A DNA stretch of 64,000 nt from Alteromonas mediterranea DE (GTDB lineage Bacteria > Pseudomonadota > Gammaproteobacteria > Enterobacterales > Alteromonadaceae), in assembly GCF_000020585.3 (NCBI RefSeq), contig NC_011138.3:1171787-1235786 (forward strand), given 5' to 3'. The notes below the pieces were generated by a model, which searched no databases, was not told the origin of the DNA, and saw only the letters and a list, made by a program, of their open reading frames with translations. Below are positions 58,335-64,000 of this stretch, one piece after another; position 1 is the first letter of the stretch; every line of letters starts with the position of its first letter. Made by a program: the position numbers and the translations under genes.

Positions 58335-59661
58335 CGTTTTTCTCTTTGTGATTATAAGTGTCGTCGTTAGGTGCAGTGACACTTGTCGTTTTTAAAGTAG
58401 GCACAAATTCCTTGTTAAACGGTAAAGCATTCCGTGCCTGATTAAAATAGCTGCCGATATGCGGGGTTTCTCTGTGTAAAAAGTCTGCTACAGCACGGTG
58501 AAACGCCGTATGTCGTAACGTGTGATGTGAGCGACAATAAGTAGGCTCGAAGCCCCGTAAAATTTTATGCTCACCTTGTGTGCCGGGATTGAATAGCGCT
58601 AACTGGTGCGCGATTGCAAATTCAATACCTTCGAAGTAACAGCAGGCGAAATGAAGCCCGTCAATCTCTTTTAACGCGCCCCAATATCTGCCGTATAAAC
58701 CCGTATCGTCAAAAAAGAATAATGCGCTGGCAACAGGCACATCATTTTCAAAAGCAGTGACAATAAGCATATTGTCACTTAAATTTTCTACAAGTTGTTG
58801 GAAAAAGACATCATTTAAATATCCCACATGACCACTTCGCTTTAAATAGGTTGCTTTGTAACATTTTGTGAAGAACTGAAGGGTGTCTGGCGTAATGGCT
58901 TGGCCTTTTTGATGGCTAAAGCGTATTCCTCGCTCATGTAGTTTTCGACGGCTTTTCTTGATGTCTTTGCGTTTGCGAGACGTTAACGCTGCTAAAAAAT
59001 CATCGAAGTTTTTATACTGGTAGTTATACCACTGAAACTGAACCGCATAGCGGGTCAAGTAATAAGGGGCAAGCGCAGAGGCATCGCCAAGCGTCTCCTT
59101 TATTGCATCTTCAGTCTTATCGCTTGAGTGTCCGTGCGGGCTACAGTTTTCCGCTTGGGTCAATAGCTTAGACGTGATTTCATCGGTAAAAAGCCAGTGT
59201 AATGAAGACAGTGTCTCGCCATAGACTGACGCCACATAGTCTACAAGCTTGTTTTCAAGTGCATTAAAAAAGGCCGTACCGAACTCAATTTTACCGTCGG
59301 ATAAAATTCGAGGGCCAGTGACAGGAGTGAAGGGAATGGCAGATATCCACTTGGGGTAGTAGTCGAGGCCGTGTTGCGCATAGGCATCGGCCCACGCATG
59401 GTCAAACACATACTCGCCGTAGCTATGCGTTTTCAAATAGCCGGGAATAATTGCATGTACCGTATCCTCTCCCGCGCCAGTGATCGCGATATGACAAGGC
59501 TGCCAACCCGATTCATTGTTGCAGCACTCACTTTGTTCAAGCGCGAGTAAAAAGTGATAGGAAAGAAATGGGCCTGCATCTTGTGCTAGCTTATCCCAGC
59601 GCGCTTGGGACAGCAGCGCAACGGAATTTATTATTTTTATCTGATAGTCAGTTGCTGTCAT
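58324..59661 (-). CDS. GNAT/FemAB-like acyltransferase (DUF482 type)
   Basis: The 445-residue protein resembles the peptidogalycan-biosynthesis/DUF482 family with a GNAT-like fold: FLSYHFLLALEQSECC near the N-terminus, FLAALTSRKRKDIKKSRRKL in the centre, and GTQGEHKILRGFEPTYCRSH near the end. Substrate unknown. It is the first gene of a two-gene minus-strand group with the M13 peptidase and diverges from recX. Confidence 0.78.
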   Translation of the reverse strand: MTATDYQIKIINSVALLSQARWDKLAQDAGPFLSYHFLLALEQSECCNNESGWQPCHIAITGAGEDTVHAIIPGYLKTHSYGEYVFDHAWADAYAQHGLDYYPKWISAIPFTPVTGPRILSDGKIEFGTAFFNALENKLVDYVASVYGETLSSLHWLFTDEITSKLLTQAENCSPHGHSSDKTEDAIKETLGDASALAPYYLTRYAVQFQWYNYQYKNFDDFLAALTSRKRKDIKKSRRKLHERGIRFSHQKGQAITPDTLQFFTKCYKATYLKRSGHVGYLNDVFFQQLVENLSDNMLIVTAFENDVPVASALFFFDDTGLYGRYWGALKEIDGLHFACCYFEGIEFAIAHQLALFNPGTQGEHKILRGFEPTYCRSHHTLRHTAFHRAVADFLHRETPHIGSYFNQARNALPFNKEFVPTLKTTSVTAPNDDTYNHKEKNDEI

Positions 59662-59780
59662 GCTTTGTCAGTCGTGTAGAAATCATCGTTTATTGGCGCA
59701 GAGATTATCGCTATTACGTAATATTTAGCGCTAAAATAGCCCTGTTTCTACGTTTTAAACAAAAGAGTAAGTTCATAAAA

Positions 59781-60242
59781 ATGTCAGACTTTGACCGAAA
59801 AATCATTACCGACGCGATTACTCGCATGCTGGCACGACGAGAGCATAGCGTTAATGAAATAGCACGAAAGCTGCAACAAAAGGGAATAGCAAGCGAGGCG
59901 TTTACGCCTATTTTAGACGAGTTTAAGGATGCAGGAATTCAAAGCGATACGCGTTTTGCAGAAAGTAGAGCCCGCGCCCTTTATATGAAAGGTAAAGGTC
60001 CTCGCGCTATCAAGTTAGACTTGCAGCAATACGGTGTTGATGAGGGAACGGCAGAGCAGGCGTTAAACGAAATTGAAGCCGACTGGTTTGAAAGCGCGAG
60101 AAACGTAAAGGTAAAGAAGTTTGGCGAGTTTTACGAAACTGAATTTGCGTTAAGGCAAAAGCAGAAACAGTTTCTTCAATATCGCGGTTTTTACCAAGAT
60201 CATATCGATTACGCGGTCAGCGAGAGTAGCTGCGAGAACTAA
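59781..60242 (+). CDS. recX: RecX, RecA modulator
   Basis: The 153-residue protein starts at ATG 59781 (MSDFDRKIITDAITRMLARR). It has the RecX helical repeats (HSVNEIARKLQQKG, FAESRARALYMKGKGPRAIK, RKQKQFLQYRGFYQDHID-like end). RecX limits RecA filament growth. In many gammaproteobacteria recA lies directly upstream, but here a divergent acyltransferase does. No LexA box was found in the gap. Confidence 0.9.
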   Translation: MSDFDRKIITDAITRMLARREHSVNEIARKLQQKGIASEAFTPILDEFKDAGIQSDTRFAESRARALYMKGKGPRAIKLDLQQYGVDEGTAEQALNEIEADWFESARNVKVKKFGEFYETEFALRQKQKQFLQYRGFYQDHIDYAVSESSCEN

Positions 60243-60537
60243 AAGTTAAAGTGGTAACTTACAATTTTGCAAAATACACACCTGTTGCAATCACGTGCAT
60301 GAATATCGACTGTTTTTGTTGAATTTAAGCAAAATTTGGCCCTATCTCTTGGCCGTTACACTTAACAAAATTGCGCTATCCGTGGTATTGTTGCGCAAAT
60401 TTGTGTGCATTTTAATTATCCCGAGAATTGTAATGCGGCATTGTACATTGAGTAATGGCAAAACGCCCCGATATAAAACTCATTAGAACAGGCAAATCGC
60501 ACGTCTCGTAAATAGAATAAAGGAAGTTAGGTTTTCA
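60243..60537 (+). other. gap between recX and alaS
   Basis: No convincing gene is seen in these 295 bases; a short open frame at 60295-60486 has no recognisable features. The alaS ribosome-binding site AAAGGAAG lies at 60521-60528. Confidence 0.5.
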
Positions 60538-63135
60538 ATGACATTATCAACTGCTGACTTACGTAACAAGTTTATCAATTATTTTAAAAGTCATGGCCAT
60601 CAGGCGGTGGCAAGCTCGTCACTGGTGCCGGCAGATGATCCCACACTTCTTTTCACCAATGCGGGAATGAACCAGTTTAAAGATACGTTTCTAGGTACCG
60701 AAAAGCGTAGCTATACCCGTGCAGTATCGTCTCAGCGTTGTGTACGGGCAGGGGGCAAACACAATGACCTTGAAAATGTAGGTTATACAGCCCGCCACCA
60801 TACCTTCTTTGAAATGATGGGTAACTTCAGTTTTGGCGACTATTTCAAGAAAGAAGCGATTGAATTTGCGTGGAACTTTCTAACAAGTGAAGTTGGGCTT
60901 CCTAAAGAAAAGCTATTAGTAACCGTTTACTCTGAAGATGATGAAGCGTTCGATATTTGGGAAAACCACATTGGTGTGCCTAAAGAGAAAATTATCCGTA
61001 TTAGTACGTCAGATAACTTTTGGTCAATGGGCGATACAGGCCCATGTGGTCCTTGCTCTGAGATCTTTTACGATCACGGCGCGCACATTTGGGGTGGTCC
61101 TCCAGGAACACCTGAAGAAGACGGTGACCGCTTTATCGAAATCTGGAACCTGGTATTCATGCAGTTTAATAAGCAAGCTGACGGTACCATGGAGCCGCTT
61201 CCAAAGCCGTCGATCGATACTGGTATGGGTCTAGAGCGTATTTCAGCTATTTTGCAAAACGTTCACAGCAACTACGAAATCGATTTGTTTCAGAATTTAA
61301 TTAAGTCTGCAGCCTCAATCGTTGGCACAGAGGATCTTGAAAATAAATCGCTACGGGTTATCGCCGATCACATTCGTTCGTGCAGCTTCTTAATTTGCGA
61401 TGGCGTTATGCCATCAAATGAAGGGCGCGGATACGTATTACGCCGTATTATACGTCGCGCGGTACGCCATGGGTATCAGCTTGGCGCCAACGACATCTTC
61501 TTCTATAAACTGGTTGCTTCTCTTGCTAATGAAATGGGTGAAGCGTATCCAGAGCTAGTTGACCAGCTTCCGGTTATTGAAAAAGTACTGCGCGTAGAAG
61601 AAGAGCAGTTTAGTAAAACGCTCGCACGCGGTATGGCAATGCTAAACGACACACTCGCCTCGCTTGAAGGTGATACTGTGCCGGGTGATGTGGTATTTAA
61701 ACTGTACGATACTTACGGATTTCCAACAGACCTTACTAACGACGTGGCTCGAGAGCACGAGCTTAAAATTGACGAAGAAGGTTTTGAAGCGGCAATGCAG
61801 GCTCAGCGCGCTCGCGCACAGCAAGCAAGCAACTTTGGGGCAGATTACAACAGCAAACTTGCCATCGACCATACAACGTCGTTTACGGGCTATACCGATG
61901 TGGAAGGCCAGGCGAATGTGGTTGAGCTAATTGCGGACAACGCATTTGTTGAAAAATTAGAAGATGGCCAAGAAGGCGTAGTGGTGTTAGACAGCACGCC
62001 GTTCTACGCGGAAAGCGGTGGTCAGGCAGGTGACAAAGGGGTGCTGCGCGTTGCCAACGGTGAATTCATTGTCACTGATACCCAGAAAATGGGTAACGCG
62101 TTTGCGCACAAAGGAATAGCGAAAGGCTCTGTTTCTAAGGGCGATACAGCAACCGCCGCCATAGATTCGGCTAACCGCGAAGCCATTAAGAAAAATCACA
62201 GTGCTACCCATTTGCTTCACGCGGCGCTGCGCGAAATTTTAGGTGAGCACGTAACGCAGAAAGGTTCATTGGTTGAAGCGCCGCGTATGCGTTTTGACTT
62301 CTCGCACTTTGAAGCCGTTACTACAGAACAGCTTGCAGAGATTGAACGACGCGTGAATCAAGAAATACGCGCAAATCATTCACTGGCTACTGAACTAATG
62401 GACCTAGAAGAAGCCAAAGCCTCAGGTGCAATGGCGCTGTTTGGCGAAAAGTACGACGAGAAAGTTCGCGTGGTAACTATGGGGCCATTCTCTGTTGAGC
62501 TATGTGGTGGTACTCACGTAGCGCGAACTGGCGACATTGGTTTGTTTAAAATTACCAGTGAAGCGGGCATTGCATCGGGTGTTCGACGCATCGAAGCGGT
62601 CACTGGCGAGCAAGCAATTGAAGTCGTGCAAACGCAACAAGCGACGCTGTCGTCGTTGTCGTCATTATTAAAAACAGATAGCCAAAATGTACTTGAACGC
62701 GTAGTTTCTCTACAAAATCAGACTAAAGAACTAGAAAAAGCGCTCAATTCTGCAAAACAAAAACTGGCGAGTCAGCAAGGTGCTGATATGCTTAGTAATG
62801 CAGTAGAGATAAATGGCGTTAAAGTGCTAATCGCTAATTTGGAAGGTGTCGAAGCGAAGTCATTGCGTTCAATGATGGACGATATTAAAAACCGAATTGG
62901 CGAAGGTATCGTAGTACTAGGTGTGGCTAACAATGCGAAAGTGAACCTCATTGCTGGCGTGACTAAAAATCTCACTGATAAAGTTAAAGCGGGCGAGTTA
63001 GTTAACTTTGTCGCATCACAAGTAGGTGGTAAAGGCGGCGGTCGCCCTGATATGGCTCAAGCGGGTGGCGATAAGCCTGAAAACTTGGGGCAAGCGTTAG
63101 ATTCGGTTAACGTTTGGTTACAAGATAAGCTATAA
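60538..63135 (+). CDS. alaS: alanyl-tRNA synthetase
   Basis: The 865-residue protein is a full-length class II synthetase. The catalytic domain contains [20 protein letters not shown] and [12 protein letters not shown]. The editing domain has HSATHLLH and CGGTH, and a C-terminal Ala domain follows ([15 protein letters not shown]). It charges tRNA-Ala in the cytoplasm. It sits between recX and csrA as in E. coli. Confidence 0.96.
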   Translation: MTLSTADLRNKFINYFKSHGHQAVASSSLVPADDPTLLFTNAGMNQFKDTFLGTEKRSYTRAVSSQRCVRAGGKHNDLENVGYTARHHTFFEMMGNFSFGDYFKKEAIEFAWNFLTSEVGLPKEKLLVTVYSEDDEAFDIWENHIGVPKEKIIRISTSDNFWSMGDTGPCGPCSEIFYDHGAHIWGGPPGTPEEDGDRFIEIWNLVFMQFNKQADGTMEPLPKPSIDTGMGLERISAILQNVHSNYEIDLFQNLIKSAASIVGTEDLENKSLRVIADHIRSCSFLICDGVMPSNEGRGYVLRRIIRRAVRHGYQLGANDIFFYKLVASLANEMGEAYPELVDQLPVIEKVLRVEEEQFSKTLARGMAMLNDTLASLEGDTVPGDVVFKLYDTYGFPTDLTNDVAREHELKIDEEGFEAAMQAQRARAQQASNFGADYNSKLAIDHTTSFTGYTDVEGQANVVELIADNAFVEKLEDGQEGVVVLDSTPFYAESGGQAGDKGVLRVANGEFIVTDTQKMGNAFAHKGIAKGSVSKGDTATAAIDSANREAIKKNHSATHLLHAALREILGEHVTQKGSLVEAPRMRFDFSHFEAVTTEQLAEIERRVNQEIRANHSLATELMDLEEAKASGAMALFGEKYDEKVRVVTMGPFSVELCGGTHVARTGDIGLFKITSEAGIASGVRRIEAVTGEQAIEVVQTQQATLSSLSSLLKTDSQNVLERVVSLQNQTKELEKALNSAKQKLASQQGADMLSNAVEINGVKVLIANLEGVEAKSLRSMMDDIKNRIGEGIVVLGVANNAKVNLIAGVTKNLTDKVKAGELVNFVASQVGGKGGGRPDMAQAGGDKPENLGQALDSVNVWLQDKL

Positions 63136-63269
63136 TTATTTTTGTGTATAACAGTGAGTTTTTGAAGTGACGCAGAAACATGGAGCCACTGTCGCTACCA
63201 TCGGGTCGTGCCGAAGGGTTAGCAAAATTCAAAGGATTACGTTCAGTATTAAGGAACAGGAGCAAGCGA

Positions 63270-63461
63270 ATGCTTATTTTGACTCGTCGAGTTGGTGAAA
63301 CACTTATGGTAGGTGACGATGTAACCGTTACTGTACTAGGTGTAAAAGGGAATCAGGTACGTATAGGTGTGAATGCACCAAAAGAAGTTTCTGTGCACCG
63401 TGAAGAGATTTATATGCGCATTCAGGCAGAAAAAGGCGGTCAGCCAGGTTCTGCAGAATAA
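63270..63461 (+). CDS. csrA: CsrA, carbon storage regulator
   Basis: The 63-residue protein ([20 protein letters not shown], then [20 protein letters not shown]) starts at ATG 63270. Upstream GGA motifs at 63182, 63234, 63253 and 63259, the last overlapping the ribosome-binding site, suggest that CsrA represses its own translation. It binds GGA in mRNA leaders and controls carbon use, motility and biofilm. Confidence 0.95.
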   Translation: MLILTRRVGETLMVGDDVTVTVLGVKGNQVRIGVNAPKEVSVHREEIYMRIQAEKGGQPGSAE

Positions 63462-63482
63462 TTGCATTATACGCTTCACAGG

Positions 63483-63511
63483 AAAAGGTCAGCTTATGCT
63501 GGCCTTTTTTG
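63483..63511 (+). terminator. rho-independent terminator after csrA
   Basis: AAAAGGTCAGC pairs with GCTGGCCTTTT across a TTAT loop, with a T run on the far side. Confidence 0.85.
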
Positions 63512-64000
63512 TTTGTGTTAACACTTATGACGTGAACGCCGTTGCTATGGCGGTCGTGCTTTTATGGCTGCAACCGCGGATTTTTGCAATACCAACTAAG
63601 GTTTGGCAAAGAGTAGGCGGCCACTGTCACTAGAAAGTTTGTTTACAGGCTTTGCGTATTCGCTTAATTGTTCTATACCTTAAAATAGTAGGGCCACCGC
63701 TTATAACCGTGTTTGGACGTGTTTTGTGCACGCTTCCTATTAATAACGCGCAGCATGGTACTAGAGGAAACTTTGCAAAATGAAATGGAAATTGGCCTAA
63801 AACGCCGTTTTCATTTTATAAAAATATACGATGTTGCCTAATGATCGATTTTGCGCGTTGAAAAAGCGTACGGTAAGGGCAACAGATTTTTTATTTAATT
63901 GCTTGTATTGCGAACAAATTACTGGTTTTTTGCACGAATCGTTAAAATGGCAGGAGTGAACAATTTCTTTATAAAAAAGGTTTGACTCAGGCCAATGAAT
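63512..64000 (+). other. gap after csrA, no gene seen
   Basis: No convincing protein or tRNA gene is seen in this AT-rich stretch. A TTGACT hexamer at 63982-63987 could be the -35 box of a gene beyond the window. In E. coli tRNA genes follow csrA, so a tRNA may lie just outside; this is a guess. Confidence 0.4.

Noticed and set aside
59662..59780. LexA box before recX
   Set aside because: No CTGT-N8-ACAG pattern was found on either strand.

Overview
The window reads as a chromosome segment of a marine gammaproteobacterium of the order Alteromonadales, most likely Alteromonas or a close relative. The evidence is a polar-flagellum cluster of the FlrABC/FlhF/FlhG/ParC/ParP type, a methionine locus with tandem met boxes, a large TonB-dependent receptor, and a recX-alaS-csrA block. 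The genus is an inference from gene content and protein similarity recalled from memory; no search was run.

Layout. (1) 1-5.7 kb is an insertion-sequence graveyard. It holds the 3' part of an IS110/IS1111-group element with a structured downstream segment that may be its guide (bridge/seek) RNA. Next is a decayed IS66 element whose tnpA is split by a complete IS1634-type element (6-bp target duplication) and whose tnpB is split by a complete IS3/IS407-type element (4-bp target duplication). Last is a fossil IS3-type transposase. (2) 5.8-10.3 kb is a damaged pseudaminic-acid (nonulosonate) locus for flagellin glycosylation. A formyltransferase-like gene is followed by a wrecked pseG cut by an IS30 stub, and intact pseF, pseC and pseB lie on the other strand. 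pseH and pseI are not seen. (3) 10.4-42.6 kb is the flagellar and chemotaxis cluster: a short flagellin, flrA, flrBC, fliEFGHIJ, fliK, fliLMNOPQR, flhB, flhA, flhF, flhG, fliA, cheYZAB, parC, parP, cheW and a DUF2802 gene. Four sigma-54-type promoter sequences sit before flrB, fliE, fliK and flhA, which fits a FlrA -> FlrBC -> structural-gene cascade ending in FliA. (4) 42.7-49.3 kb is a methionine locus: met boxes, metA, a methionine synthase split into two genes, two small genes, and a metR-like regulator. (5) 49.4-52.8 kb is an OxyR-like LysR gene lacking the peroxidatic cysteine, divergent from a beta-carbonic anhydrase and SulP permease pair. (6) 53.0-56.1 kb is a TonB-dependent receptor followed by a BetI-like repressor, with a perfect 8-4-8 palindrome ahead of the receptor. 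(7) 56.2-64 kb holds an M13 lipoprotein peptidase and an acyltransferase-like gene on the minus strand, then recX, alaS and csrA without recA.

How the parts fit. FlrA (FleQ-like) starts the flagellar cascade; FlhF and FlhG set pole and number; FliA drives late genes; the Che proteins with ParC/ParP form the polar signalling array. The pse genes would supply a sugar for flagellin, but the pathway is incomplete in this window. MetA and the two MetH subunits carry out methionine synthesis steps, probably under MetJ (met boxes) and MetR. The carbonic anhydrase and SulP pair probably handles inorganic carbon.
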